A DNA stretch of 64,000 nucleotides from Cololabis saira (GCF_033807715.1 NC_084597.1:12889170-12953169), one strand, 5' to 3'; positions 12,004-25,312 are shown, numbered from the stretch's first letter. Program-made: numbers and translations. The notes: generated from the letters alone by a model not told the origin.

Positions 12004-15000
12004 AACCTGATCTCACAAGATCCGTGAAATGCCCACGACCTCTCACCACTATTTTCCGTGGTACGAACACGGAAAGTGGTATAATTACGTGTGAGCACCA
12101 CGGATATTGTACCATGCAAAGTCAATGGGATCCGTGGTCGTGATATATACACGGATTATGACATTATTATTATTTATATATCATTCTTTGTTATAGTGGC
12201 TAAATTATGCGTTTTTGTCGCGCAAGGTACTGTTTTTTACTGTCAGTTTGTAAAAGCATGTTTTTAACGCTGTTTTAGCAGTGTTTTATTGAGGTTTTAA
12301 TGGGAGCACCACGGATATAGTACTATGCAAAGGCAATGGGATCCGTGGTCGTGATATATACACGGATTATGACATTATTATTATTTATATATTATTCTTT
12401 GTTATAGTGGCTAAATTATGCGTTTTTGTCATGCAAGGTACTGTTTGTTACTGTCAGTTTGTATGACCATGTTTTTAACGCTGTTTTAGCAGTGTTTTAT
12501 TGAGGTTTTAATGGGAGCACCATGGATATAATACTATGCAAAGTCAATGGGATCCGTGGTCGTGATATATACACGGATTATGACATAATTATTATTTATA
12601 TATTATTCTTTGTTATAGTGGCTAAATTATGCGTTTTTGTCGCGCAAGGTACTGTTTTTACTGTCAGTTTGTAAAAGCACGTTTTTAACGCTGTTTTAGC
12701 AGTGTTTTATTGAGGTTTTAATGGGAGCACTACGGATATAGTACTATGCAAAGTCAATGGGATCCGTGGTCGTGATATATACACGGATTATGACATTATT
12801 ATTATCTATATATCATTCTTTGTTATAGTGGCTAAATTATGCGTTTTTGTCGCCCAAGGTACTGTTTTTACTGTCAGTTTGTAAAAGCACGTTTTTAACG
12901 CTGTTTTAGCAGTGTTTTATTGAGGTTTTAATGGGAGCACCACGGATATAGTACTATGCGAAGTCAATGGGATCCGTCCCCCGATTTGACTGCTGTCATA
13001 CCATTGAATGAAGGACAAAACGATAACAATCATCCCATAGATATGGGCCAGTAGGGCCCTACTCTACCTACTAGTAGGCGCAGGAGGCTGTTTTTGCCCC
13101 TTTTTATTGCTAACCCCATGTTATTAATGCTTGCTATGGAGCTCACACCTCATTATCGCCCCTTTCTATGGCTAACCCCATGTTATTAATGCTCAGTAGG
13201 CACAGAAGTTTTGTTATGAAGCTCACACCTCATCTCCCTTTTTTATGTATTTAGCTAGAATTTTAAAACCTGAACAATAGAATTCAACGTAAAATGCCGG
13301 ATCTTGTCCATTAAAAACAATACTTTTTGGAACATAGTGTAACGACCACAGATAAGATAAGGCCTTGCCTGCCTGGGCAACACATCAGCATTTGGCCAAC
13401 TGGTTATTGCAGTTGACTGCAGGCCCGAAAAGCAACAGACGCGGTGACCTTTGACACTTCCGAAGGTCACACAGATCTGAAACTCCGCACAGTGGATGAA
13501 AGTCACCTCCTGATACAGAGTCTAGAATTTCAGCCTCCTAGCTCAAAGCGTTAGTGAACTGTGCAAAAATAGACACGAAATAGGCCTCATAACAATACAT
13601 AACAGACCTCCTGTGCCTACTGAGCATTAATAACATGTCATAATCGAAGGAGAACTAATTAAAACGGATGTCCTTAACATGAACCTATTGTATTATTTAA
13701 TTATCAAGGACACTTTGGTTTTTTTTTTTTCTTTAGAAATGTTAAAGATATTAAAAGAAAACCATAACACAATGAGGAACATACCGTGGCGAACAAGTCG
13801 TGCCCAGAGCGTGTCTCGAACCACAGTCTCCCAGACCACAGTCAACTGCAATAACCAGTCGGCCAAATGCTGATGTGTTGCCCAGGCGGGCAAGGCCTTA
13901 TCTTATCTGTGGTCATTACACTATGTTCCAAAAAGTATTGTTTTTAATGGACAAGATCCGGCATTTTTCGTTGAATTCTATTGTTCAGGTTTTAAAATTC
14001 TAGCTAAATACCTAAAAAAGGGAGATGAGGTGTGAGCTTCATAACAAAACTTCTGTGCCTACTGAGCATTAATAACATGAGGTTAGCCATAGAAAGGGGC
14101 GATAATGAGGTGTGAGCTCCATAGCAAGCATTAATAACATGGGGTTAGCCATAGAAAGGGGCGATAACAGCCTCCTGCGCCTACTAGTAGGTAGAGTAGG
14201 GCCCTACTGGCCCATATCTATGGGATGATTGTTATCGTTTTGTCCTTCATTCAATGGTATGACAGCAGTCAAATCGGGTGACGGATCCCATTGACTTCGC
14301 ATAGTACTATATCCGTGGTGCTCCCATTAAAATCTCAATAAAACACTGTTAAAACAGCGTTAAAAACATGCTTTTACAAACTGACGGTAACAAACAGTGC
14401 CTTGCGCCACAAAAACTAATAATTTAGCCACTATAACAAAGAATAATATATAGATAATAATAATAATGTCATAATCCGTGTATATATCACGACCACGGAT
14501 CCCATTGCCTTTGCATAGTAATATATCCGTGGTGGTCACACGGAATTATACCACTTTCCGTGTTGGTACCACGGAAAATAGGTCGTGGGCATTTCACAGA
14601 TTTTTGTGAGATCAGGTTGCTTTGCATAGTACTATATCCTTGGTGCTCCCATTAAAACCTCATTAAAACACTGCTAAAACAGCCTTAAAAACGTGCTTTT
14701 ACAAACTGACAGTAAAAATCAGTACCTTGCGCGACAAAAACGCATAATTTAGCCACTATAACAAAGAATAATATATAGATAATAATAATGTCATAATCCG
14801 TGTATATATCACGACCACGGATCCCATTGACTTTGCATAGTACTATATCCATGGTGCTCCCATTAAAACCTCAATAAAACACTGCTAAAACAGCGTTAAA
14901 AACGTGCTTTTACAAACTGACAGTAAAAACAGTACCTTGCGCGACAAAAACGCATAATTTAGCCACTATAACAAAGAATGATATATAAATAATAATAATG

Positions 15001-15371
15001 TCATAATCCGTGTATATATCACGACCACGGATCCCATTGACTTTGCATAGTACTATATCCGTGGCGCTCCCATTAAAACCTCAATAAAAGACTGCTAAAA
15101 CAGCGTTAAAAACATGTTTTTACAAACTGACAGTAAAAAACAGTACCTTGCGCGACAAAAACGCATAATTTAGCCACTATAACAAAGAATAATATATAAA
15201 TAATAATAATGTCATAATCCGTGTATATATCACGACCACGGATCCCATTGACTTTGCATGGTACAATATCCGTGGTGCTCACACGTAATTATACCACTTT
15301 CCGTGTTGGTACCACGGAAAATAGTGGTGAGAGTTCGTGGGCATTTTTACGGATTTTTGTGAGATCAGGTT
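12004..15371. mobile_element. 3.37-kb foldback element with tandem-repeat arms (Mutator-like?)
   Basis: The two halves are inverted copies of each other. The left begins aacctgatctcacaa and the right ends with its complement, flanked on both sides by the 10-bp duplication GTTAAAAAAC (11994-12003 and 15372-15381). Each arm holds about four tandem units of some 210 bp (core ggatccgtggtcgtgatata). Inside these are unique inverted blocks (12975-13440 against 13840-14290) and a short centre near 13.45-13.84 kb. Long arms with a 9-11 bp TSD suit Mutator-like or foldback elements. No transposase was seen. Confidence 0.72.
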
Positions 15372-15381
15372 GTTAAAAAAC

Positions 15382-16958
15382 CTTAGTCTCTACACATCAA
15401 TGATATGAGCCACATCAGGTAAAATTATACAAATAACCAATACATTCATGTATAATTAGGGACTTTTGATTGGCATTTGGCTTCGTTAATCGTTAGTCAT
15501 AATCCCCTCTTCATCAGTCTTCATCATGCTGCAACACTTAGCTAAGCCAGCAGCTGGCTAAAGGCAGCGGCCCGATTTCTGATTTCACCACTGAATAAAT
15601 ATTTGAAAATGAGATATTCCACTGCAAACGTTCACGTGCAGCTTTGCAGCACATTTATACAACGAGCAACGAACAACTACTTTCAGAGTAGCTGATTGCA
15701 TTGAACTGAACATCCAGGTGGCTTTTCACGGCTGTTGTGTCACTGTTGTAGGCCAGATTGCAGCTGTAAATTTGGTAGGCTGCCTTTACCTTGTCAACAC
15801 TCAATTTAAAGTGTCGACACACAGCGGTCTTCAGCATGTTGTCTTCCTTTTAATAGTCAAAGTGAACTGCTGCATTATTGCAGGCGACATTCACATCAAC
15901 CGCCGAGTGAGAGTGTTGCTTTCCTTTTTATTCATTTCATTTAAACTTTACTTAACCGGGAAGAGGCCCAGTGAGACTGAGATTTCTCTTGCAAGATAGG
16001 CCGAGCCAAGAGGGCAGCAGCACACTCTCTGAAGGACAACACAGTTATCAAAGCTCTCTCTTCACCACAAGAAAAGTAGGACCGCTGGAGAAAGCTGAAA
16101 AGAAAGGGCAAGTTGAAAAATGTTGACAAGGACGCTGAGCTTTCCAAGTTGTCACCTCCGTGCATAGAACGGATCAGAGCTGTACGACAGCAGGGGAATA
16201 TGTGGGGAGGAAATCCTTTTGGAGACTGTAGCCAGCTACAGTGGCTAGCTTTGATAAAATAATAATCTAGGACAGCCCCTCCCCAGTTTTTTTTTTTTCC
16301 CTACACAGATGCACACATGCCCTAGGAGAGACACACACCCACAGAAACACCAGCAGAAGCACATACACGCAAGCATAGGCCTACACCTGTACCTGTGCAC
16401 ACACAGCAGAGAAGCGCACTATTGTCAGCCCTTTTTTCCTGTTGTTACCAACCCAGTTCTAATGGCACTGACACACACCTTCAGCGCTTTTAAAACCTCT
16501 GAATCCCATTAGTGGCATTTAAAAATTAAAAAGTTCGCAGCCTGTGCTCCGTTGAAATGCTACACGAAATGGTCACAGCTCAGGAAAGAGTTTGGTCTTG
16601 ACCCACTGCATTATGCATGCCGCCCAAGTCCGACTAAAAGTAATATCTAAAAGAATATGCAAGAAAAGCAAAACATTTTGACACGAGTGGAGAGAGGGGG
16701 CAGACTTCCCTTAAAACAAACATTGATGTGGGCTTTGGATATGAGAGTTTGGGAAGGAGTGAAATTAGGGAGGATGGGAGCATAATTACTCTGGGACATG
16801 GAGAGGTGGGCCACAGTAAAACCTTATTTTGCTGAACAGCTCTTTCTGCCAGCTGAGTGTGAGGAATGAGGCAGAGTCAAGTCTTTAGGCAAATTGAATA
16901 CATAAATAAACACGTTCTCATCTTCTCTTCCTATTTTTTTCCCCCTATTCTCTTTCAG
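15382..16958 (+). other. ntng2: intron LE1 to microexon, second half
   Basis: Only the repeat fragment at 15920-16075 stands out. The piece 10751-11554 is AT-rich and also without coding signs. Confidence 0.55.
15920..16075. repeat. fragment of an interspersed repeat
   Basis: The stretch ttaaccgggaagaggcccag, then tgagactgagatttctcttg and gccgagccaagagggcagc, resembles a common fish dispersed repeat. Borders and class are not resolved. Confidence 0.35.
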
Positions 16959-16988
16959 GTACGATTGCTGGTTCCCCCTCCGGTTCTA
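16959..16988 (+). CDS. ntng2: netrin-G2 30-nt microexon (LE1-LE2 linker)
   Basis: A 30-base microexon sits between a strong polypyrimidine acceptor (tattctctttcag) and a perfect donor (gtaagt). Its first two bases GT complete the Cys codon opened by T at the end of LE1. The rest reads TIAGSPSGS, and the final A starts the next codon, so it is phase 1 to phase 1. Joined directly to LE2 (AC TGT GAG) it gives Asn-Cys-Glu-Cys. As I recall it, mammalian netrin-G2 has a similarly short Ala/Gly/Ser linker and then NCEC at this place. The exon is far too short for ORF-based gene finding and would be missed without the phase logic. Confidence 0.8.
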
Positions 16989-17865
16989 GTAAGTAATAAT
17001 GCAAAGCAAAGCAGAAGAGATGATATTCTAATCTCTTTCTCTTCCATATTGGTGTCTCATTCTTTTATTGTTGCGCTGCTTTTGTAATTTTACTTTTAAC
17101 CCAACATTTCACCAGCTGCATATCTCCTAAACTCCACCTCTCTCCTGTGATGTTCATCCGGCTCTCCAGTCAATCATTTCATTTTCCCTACATCTCTTCT
17201 CTCAGTGCAGCAGCTTGGGTCCTATGTGCTTCATTATTAATAGGTCTCTCTGTCGCCATGTCCTTTCATCACAGCACATCACACTAACCTGCACAGGAGG
17301 AATTCTTCCACAGTTCTGCTTCTTTATATTTAGACTAACGGCTGTGCTGTTGATGGATTGAAGAGAGGAGGGGATGAGAGAGGGCTCTGCGATCGTTGGT
17401 GGATGGAGCAGCAAAGGGAGCTGAGGGAGAAAGAAAGAGAGCAGACAGAGAGAAGAAATGTAGAGAAGGATGTGGGCATATGTTACTGCGTTGTAATGCA
17501 GCGCAATTCTGGGTGAAGAGCAAGAGGAGGCAGGAATAAAAGGGAATTTGATTAGGGATTCTCTCTGTGGAGAGGCTCTCAGCCTCCGAGCTGTTAGACA
17601 GAAACAATCGGCAAAGTGGCAACATCAACCCTGACAGCACTGGGCTTTTCTCCACATGGCCCAACAGTAAAAAGCTGATGCATGGATAGACTGAGCAATT
17701 GGACTGCACTGCAGAGGGCCTGTTTGTCTTTTCAAAGTCTTCCTTTGATAATTAAAGCAACTAAAATGGGCTGATTATGGCTTAAGTGGTCCGGTTTCAG
17801 ACTTCAACATTTTCATTTACAGGTTCTGTTTGTTGATCAAAATATTTACCTGTGTTGCTGAACAG

Positions 17866-18060
17866 CCACAAGGCCAGCGACAACTAGGATACCGGTAGAT
17901 TTACTGCAGCTGAAGCTGAAAACCGAGACTATAGGTGAGGATGAAGTTGAAGCTGAAGTTAGGGGAGGGCCTGGGGGCGGAGCAGAGAAAACCACAACCC
18001 CCTCTGAAGCTGGAAGGTCTCCGGATGTTTCCCTCGAGCATGCTGGAGCTCCTCTGAAAG
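17866..18060 (+). CDS. ntng2: candidate cassette exon, Thr/Glu/Gly-rich linker
   Basis: This 195-base stretch is open in one frame. It is entered in phase 1 after an acceptor (tgttgctgaacag) and left in phase 1 before gtgtga, matching every neighbouring exon of this gene. After the microexon's final A it would read TTRPATTRIPVDLL, then an acidic part (TIGEDEVEAEVRGG), a Gly-rich part and TTTPSEAGRSPDVS, ending HAGAPLK. It is low in hydrophobic residues and rich in Thr/Pro/Ser, as expected for an extracellular linker that could be O-glycosylated. No domain family is recognised. The donor is usable but not strong. Alternative phase-1 acceptors exist at 17901 and 17935. It may be a skipped or species-specific exon, or a chance open frame. 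Confidence 0.5.
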
Positions 18061-18303
18061 GTGTGACAGAGTAGCTTATCCTCAGTTAGATGTAAAATGG
18101 CTATAAGAACTTATGCTGCCTAGAGGCATGTCAGTGTGGGCCCGGCCTTTGATAGTTGGTACAGGGTGGCCTTGGACTTGATATTGGCAAGTTGCATGGG
18201 GTCCTATATGGTTTCAGTATTATGGGCCCCTGTTTGGCCCAAATATATTAGGGCTAAGAAGAGGGTGCAAGTCCCATAAATAAACAGTGGGCTTTGTATA
18301 GAC

Positions 18304-19090
18304 CAGGGGTCGGCAACCCGCGGCTCTTTAGCGCCGCCCTAGTGGCTCCTGGAGCTTTTTCAAAAATGTTTAACCTTTTTTTTCCATTTTTTCATTTTTT
18401 TTCTTTTTTTTTCTCCCTTTTTTCTTTGTTTATTCTTTTTTTATTCTTTTTTCCTTTTTTTTCTTCCTTTTTCTTTTCCTTTTTAATCTCGACATTTCAA
18501 CTTTTTTCTCGACATTTCAACATTTATCTAGAAATTTTGACTTTTTTCTCGAAATTTTGACTTTTTCCTCGACATTTTGACTGTTTTCTCGACATTTCAA
18601 CTTTTTTCTCGAAATTTTGACTTTTTTCTCGAAATTTAGATTTTTTTCTCGACTTTTTTCTCGGGATTCTACTTCAACATTCATCTCGACATTTTGACTT
18701 TTTTCTCGAAATTTGGACTTTTTCCTCGACATTTTGACTTTTTTCTCGACATTTTGACTTTTTTCTCGAAATTTTGACTTTTTTCTCGACATTTCGACTT
18801 TTTTCTCGACATTTTGACTTTTTTCTCGACATTTCGACTTTTTTCTCGAGATTGTACTTCAACATTCATCTCGACATTTTGACCTTTTTCTCAAAATTTT
18901 GTCTTTTTCCTCATCATTTCAACTTTTTCCTCGACATTTTGACTCTTTTCTCGACATTTTGCCTTTTCGCCATTTGCCTGCATTATAAGACTCATACGAG
19001 ACTTTTCATTTTTTGCGGCTCCAGACATATTTGTTTTTTGTGTTTTTGGTCCAATATGGCTCTTTCAACATTTTGGGTTGCCGACCCCTG
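18304..19090 (+). mobile_element. hAT-type element with TCGACATTT minisatellite, copy 1
   Basis: The ends caggggtcggcaacccgcgg and gggttgccgacccctg are inverted. The flanks GTATAGAC and GTATAGAG match at seven of eight bases. The body is a roughly 20-bp minisatellite (ttttttctcgacattttgac). The other copies are at 21952 (reverse) and 44939. Confidence 0.82.
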
Positions 19091-20849
19091 GTATAGAGCC
19101 ATGTTCAACCCCACCTAAAAACCTGGTAAACCCCAGAGCCACCACCTTTAAGTTTCAGTCTTGTATTGGCAGCTGTGATTACCAACTACTTTTTAACGAT
19201 TACTCACACTTACTCACGGTTACTCAAACTATTGTTGGGCTTAATGTTCAGGGGAAAAAAATCTGCAAGAAGGTCAAAGCGACTGAAGTCAAGTGTTTTC
19301 ATAAATTTTCTATGATAAAGTGCCTGAGGCCAGTTTTGCCTTATCCTGTCTTCCTTCAAGGTTCTTAAAAGAAACAGTTGAGTATTTTCGGAAACACGTT
19401 TCTCACAAGCAAAGAACTGGAGCACATGATTGACACCACAGCCGTGTCTGTCTCTCCGAATACGATGCAGCAGACAACAGCTGTTTAGCTCAGAGTTGTT
19501 CAGAGACTGAAAACAACAGAAAAGAACAACAATCCTGCCCTACGAGGCAATCCACTAAAGCTTTCATTATCACTTACCTGTTTTTTTCTTGTTTGTGTAA
19601 TTAATACAAAAACTAAATGTGGCTGCATGCAAGTAACTGTTATTCTTTTATTAATTTTTTTTATTTATTGGTTGAAACTCCCTCAATAGGAAGAAAACTT
19701 ACAATTTCTGTTATTTTTGATCCCATTAACCTCCTGTGAATGACATTAATCACATTTTGTTTCGTTTTACTGAGAGTGCGACTGAGTGAAGCCCTTTAAA
19801 GTATCCCTTTAATATCACTTTATATGACAGATTAATTTTTATTCTTTACACTTGGCTTTTAAAGAAAAGTAAATTTGATGGTTTGTTTTTATACTTTGTA
19901 ATCCAAACTTTAATATGAACATAAAGTATTTAAGCTGCTTCCCTCTGAGCCAGATGGTCCTTTCATGAACATTAACAGTCCTGATAAAATAAAATATTAA
20001 AATTTAAAGAGACCACTCTGCTTTTACTTTTCAGGAAATTCCGGTCTTTCACCTCCACACTTTTTTTTATGTTTACAGTGCGATATTGTTGCTTTCGCCC
20101 GAACAAGGGATCTAAATGTTTCTCCCTGCACTGGCTGATCAGAAAATATAGTTTTCTTGCAGCGAGTTGTTACTGGTGACAAACATGTGTGCCTGTGAAT
20201 GTGCTTATTGATTCTGACATGAGTGTTTGTGTCAGTGTAGAAATCATCCATAATTCATCCTGCAGCTTACTGAAAGTCTTAAAATGTACATTGACCATTT
20301 CCATGGCTATTTATATCTCTTACATTAATGTTAGATGCAAGGTCGTCAAAGTGTACGGACATTCAGACTTCATTTGTTCTGACTGAGTGACTTTAAACCA
20401 CACAAGATCCTGTCAGCTGCCTCAATGTACAGCAAAGTGGTCCTTCAAGCCCAGCTCGCCTTCATGCTAAATTTAAATCTGCCATCTTGGTAAGCAGCAG
20501 AGCCTCCAATGGTAGAAAAGCACTTAAAACATAGGAGGAGCTGGGTTTTTTCAGCACAGATGCAATGTCGTCAGACTTGTAACAATGTTTTTGTTGTTTT
20601 TGTTTTGTCCTTTGTCTTACGGAAATCCATTAAGTGGAATTGTTTTACCAGTCTGGCACTTTTGCTGACATCAGTAGGAAACTCAGAGAATTCAATGAAT
20701 AGCTGTTGTGATTTGGAGGGGTCTGACAGAAGCTTTAGTGTTGTATCAACACAATTACAGTGCTTTGAAAGCCTCTCAAAGTTCACTGTAAAGGATTTTA
20801 CTGTCCAGAACAATTTACTGTATATTTTATTTATTTATTTTGCACAGTG

Positions 20850-21498
20850 ATAATACAATAATTTTTTTTATCATATAAAGACAAATAATTTGTGCAGGAG
20901 AGGAAAAGAAGCCCGAAGGGCTTATAAAAAATCCTCCCCTCAATACAAAATCACCAAAAACAAATCAGTCAATAGCAAAAGAATAGAAAGGAAAAAAGAA
21001 AAGGTAAAATAAACAAAGAAGAATACAATAAGTACACAAACAAAAATATCCATGAAATGGCAATTTCATTTCCGTAAGAATAGCCTGTTAATTTTGTCTA
21101 GATAAAAGATACCCCACCAAGCTGGTCCTAAACGTTTTTAAGGATGAGGCTAACTTAAGAGACCTATCTAAACAGTTCCAGCGTTGAGGGCCATGGAATT
21201 TGATAAAGGATTGGTGACTGCAGGTACGACAAAGAGGTAAATGAAAGTTCTTCCCTCCTCTATCTGAATGAGAATGAATATCTGATGATAACAGAAAAAA
21301 ATTATGAAAAGTGCCTGGAATGTCTTGTTTGCAAAAAATGAACTTAAACATAAACAGGCATGTTTGAAACTTGTTAATAGAAAAAAATGATAATAATTTA
21401 AATTTGCTAAATAAGGGTGCAGAAGGTGCTTGATGAGAAGAATATGAGATCATTCTCAAGTCATGATTATCTAATTTAAACTTTATAGAGTAAATCAC
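20850..21498 (-). mobile_element. 3' fragment of a LINE (reverse-strand reverse-transcriptase tail)
   Basis: The reverse strand of 21088-21498 encodes a peptide whose end (NFHLPLCRTCSHQSFIKFHG, then PQRWNCLDRSLKLASSL) follows the usual C-terminal pattern of non-LTR retrotransposon ORF2. It is truncated at its 5' end and continues into non-coding 3' sequence toward 20850. The clade is not resolved. Confidence 0.5.
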
Positions 21499-21951
21499 AG
21501 CTTCAACTCACATATATTTTTATTTTCAATATCAGGTCATCAGGAAAACAGGAAAAAAAATCAGAAAATCAGAGAACCCCAGAGTCGTATTTCTGTCTTT
21601 ATTTAAGTTTTGGGGTTTAAAAAAAGTGTTTTTACACCCACATGCATGTGCACATGTGTACAGTATGTGTGAGGGCATGTGTTTAGATTTATGGTGGACG
21701 TATGGTGGTTCAGTGAAACCCATAAATCATCCCAACCCTCTCTCTCTCCTCCTGGGGATCTGAGGTCTTAGGTTCCTTTCTCACCAAGTGGCCTCCACCA
21801 ATATACACACGCGTTCCCACAAGCTTTTATTTTACAACCCCTTTAATTTTAATAACTATCACTTTGCACCAGAAGCTGCCATCAGTAATAGAACCTGTAA
21901 CGCCTTCAATATCTTCGCTGAAACCTAAATATTGAATACATTTGACTAGAC

Positions 21952-22705
21952 CAGGGGTCGGTAACCCAAAATGTTGAAAGAGCCATATTGGACCAAAAAC
22001 ACAAAAAACAAATATTTCTGGAGCCGCAAAAAATGAAAAGTCTTGTATAAGCCTTAGAATGAAGGCAACACATGCTGTATGTAGCTATATTAGTTATAAC
22101 TGGGGGAAGATTTTTTTTTCATTATGCACTTCAAAAAAAAAGGTCGAAATGTCGAGAAAAAAGTCGAAATGTCAAGAAAAATGTTGAAATGTCGAGAAAA
22201 AAGTCGAAATGTCAATATTATTGTTGAAGTACAATCTTGATAAAAAAGTCGAAATCTCGAGAAAAAAGTTGAAATCTCGAGAAAAAAGTCGAAATTTCGA
22301 GAAAAAGTGGAAATGTCGAGATTAATGTTGAAGTACAATCTCGAGAAAAAAGTGGAAATGTCGAGAAAAACGTCGAAATGTTGAGAAAAAAGTCAAAAGG
22401 TCGAGAAAAAAGTCAAAAGGTCTAGAAAAAAGTCAAAATTTCGAGAAAAAAGTCGAAATGTCGAGAATAAAGTCAAAATGTCGAGAAAAAAGTCGAAATG
22501 TTGAGAAAAAAGTCAAAATTTCGAGAAAAAAATCAAAATGTCGAGATTAAAAAGGAAAGGAAAAAAAAGGGAAAAAAAGAAGAAAAAGAAAAAAGAAGAA
22601 AAAAAGGGAAAAAAAGGTCAAACATTTTTGAAAAAGCTCCAGGAGCCAATAGGGCGACGCTACAGAGCCGCATGCGGCTCTAGAGCCGCGGGTTGCCGAC
22701 CCCCG
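21952..22705 (-). mobile_element. hAT-type element with TCGACATTT minisatellite, copy 2
   Basis: Same family as 18304-19090 but inverted, with a perfect 8-bp duplication GACTAGAC at 21944-21951 and 22706-22713. The minisatellite body appears as gtcgagaaaaaagtcgaaat units. Confidence 0.87.
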
Positions 22706-22713
22706 GACTAGAC

Positions 22714-24329
22714 AGTCATTGACTAACACATATACAGTATGTGAGAATTTGACTTTGTAACATCCAAATCTGTGCTGATTTTATCTATGAACTGTCTAGA
22801 AGGATAAAAAGCATCCCATGCTTTTGTTTTTCAATATTTCCACCCACTTAGTTGTATAATTATATTTCCTGTGCCATTACAAGGAATGTAGGAATCAATC
22901 AATATGTTTTTGACTGCGGTCAGTGCTGCCGGAGCAAGTGCATCCATAAAAACATTGCACTAGACTTATGGGTCGGACAGCATGTCAGAGTAGTCGCATG
23001 CTTTTGTCTTGTCCCTGCCCCAGTTAAGTCTGTGAGCATGCTCGGATGAGGATTAGCGATCTATTGGCAGGAGAGTCTGATCCAGCGAGGCCGCTGCCCA
23101 TTGGTCGAGCCAGACAGATGGGTGTTGGCGAGGAGGAGGGCGTTAGGTCAGGCAAACCAAATCCTAAAGCCCTGTCATACATCTACCTACCCTGGCCACG
23201 TGACCCCTCATGAGCAGGCTTCATCTTTCATCCAAAATGAGATCCCAAAGCTACAGAAGAGCCTGAATTATAGTCACATGCTCAAACACATTTTGCAGAC
23301 TAGGGTACGTGGACTCATATGCACTGAGAATGTGTTGCTCAACCCAAATCCCAGGGGTTTTTTTTTTTTTTCGTTTTTTTTTTTTTTCCAAAGCCTGAAC
23401 TTGGCTTTAGTGAGAGAGATTGGATCATGTCTGGAAAATCATGGGGCATATTAATAACATCCATGCTGTCCGCCTCCATTAGGTGTTCTTGCAGATGTTA
23501 ACTGATCCTGAATCACAATGGCTTCATTAGAGCCCGAGTTAAATCAACGTCTAATACTGTGGTAATAAATGATGAGAATGCTAAGACTTACAGGTGGCAT
23601 TAAGCATTATTGTTACACTTTCTTGGCGTGTATTAACAGAAATGACAAATGATCTCATTATATGCAAATGCATTTGTCCGCGGGATACCTAAAAATGTGC
23701 AAGAACATGAACGAATGCCACACAGTCGCTTTGGTGTGTGTGTGTGTGTAGTAAGTGTGTGAGTATGTGCCATGAGTGTGTGTCATGGGACAGTTAGTGA
23801 CTCCATTTGTACAGATGGATGGATATTAAAGGATTATAGTATGAATCAGCTTAAACTGTTCATGCATTTCATGAGGCAGTGGTGGCGCTGTTTGGCTGGA
23901 TATGCTGCAAATGGCACAAAGACTTGACTTGCCCATTTCCTTTGGCACTGTGTTCCACGGCTCTGCTCCTGGGGTTGGAATATCTAATTTAACATCTCTA
24001 AAACCTCCTCAGGTTAAAAAAAATAAAAGGTAGGCCTTTTAGAGTAGCACAGCCAGTAATATTTTGTCATCCTGCTCATCTATCAGTATCATCCCAATGG
24101 TATAAAGTTTGCTATGATGGTTATAAGTTATGTAAACAGCTTCTTTTAATGATGATTTAGAGCTTTATAAACCCTAGATGCAAAATCTCCTGCTCACCCT
24201 TGCTAACCCAACTTTCCACATCTTTCAATTCCTGTTTAATACATTTTCCTGTCTCTTTTTTTCAGCTATACATTTAAAACCTATTTGTTTATAGGACAAA
24301 GCCCCCTGTGATTTTGAGTTTGATTACAG
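22714..24329 (+). other. intron stretch without recognised features
   Basis: A T-run at 23358-23388 and a short (GT)n at 23736-23748 are the only simple repeats. No exon with phase-1 ends was found. The same holds for 19099-20849. Confidence 0.5.
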
Positions 24330-25150
24330 CAGAATCTCAAAAAAATGTTGGGATAGGGTGGTGTATTTCCACTAAACAGTATCCCCTCCTCTTATAACAA
24401 CCGTCCTTATATGTCTGTAATTAAGGAGACTGGCTGCAGGAGTTTTTTTGTCGGGAATGTCCCATTCTTGCCTTATCTGGGACTGGAGCTGATCGACAGT
24501 CCTGGGTCTTCTTTGTTGTGTTCTTCGTTTCATGGGACGCTAAAATGTTTTTATTTGTGAATGTTATAGCATTCACAGGTGTTCCTGAGCCCATGCAGTG
24601 AGTTCTATCACAATAAAATGCATCCAGTATTAAATATAGATTGTCTAGATCTTTTCAAATAATTTATTTGAGATGAGATATGCAAAGTCTTCTCAAATTT
24701 GAGAAGAGGAGCATTATTCTGAAATTGCTTCATTAATAGATTTTCATTGATTTTGAGCCTCTGCCTATCTATTTTAAGGGACTTTCCCTCTTTAAGATGC
24801 TCTTTTTGTACCATATCAAGTCACTGACCTATTGGTAATTAACTTAATTAGTGGTAAGATGTTCTTCCAGGTGTTACATTTGAGTACCACTTGTTTTCCA
24901 TGCCCTTTGTTGAATATGTCCCAACTTTTCTGAGATACATTTTTGCCATCAAATTGAAAATGAGCTAATGTTTTCCATGGAATGGTTAAAATGTCCAACA
25001 ACATGATATGCTTGCTGTGTTTTATTGCAAAGAAAATATGGATATGATTTTCAAATCACTGCATTTACATTTTACAGCATTCCATTTTTGTAATTTCGCA
25101 TTTTAATTGACTTCTCACAAAAAAAAGCTTCAATGTTGTGGCTTCTGAAC
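24330..25150. repeat. degraded interspersed repeat of unknown class
   Basis: Phrases such as gtcctgggtcttctttg and cccaacttttctgagataca occur here. I recognise them as common in fish dispersed repeats. No ends or coding region were found. Confidence 0.35.
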
Positions 25151-25227
25151 CTTTAAATATGATAAGCCTGGAAAAAAACCCATCTTGCATTAAATTTTAA
25201 GCGGGCAAAAGCATATATTCTTATTGA

Positions 25228-25242
25228 AAAAAAAAAAAAAAA

Positions 25243-25299
<57 letters not shown>

Positions 25300-25312
25300 T
25301 AATAATAATAAT
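25228..25312. repeat. A-run and (AAT)n microsatellite
   Basis: A run of A is followed by about 22 AAT triplets, directly next to a transposon fragment starting at about 25313. Confidence 0.95.

Noticed and set aside
18517..18869. Frames of EKKVKMSRKKS-type repeats
   Set aside because: Translation of the TCGACATTT minisatellite inside a hAT-type element. The same is true at 22090-22338 and 45068-45554.
21088..21498. Possible host gene on the reverse strand
   Set aside because: The peptide follows the C-terminal pattern of LINE ORF2 and has no start or promoter context.
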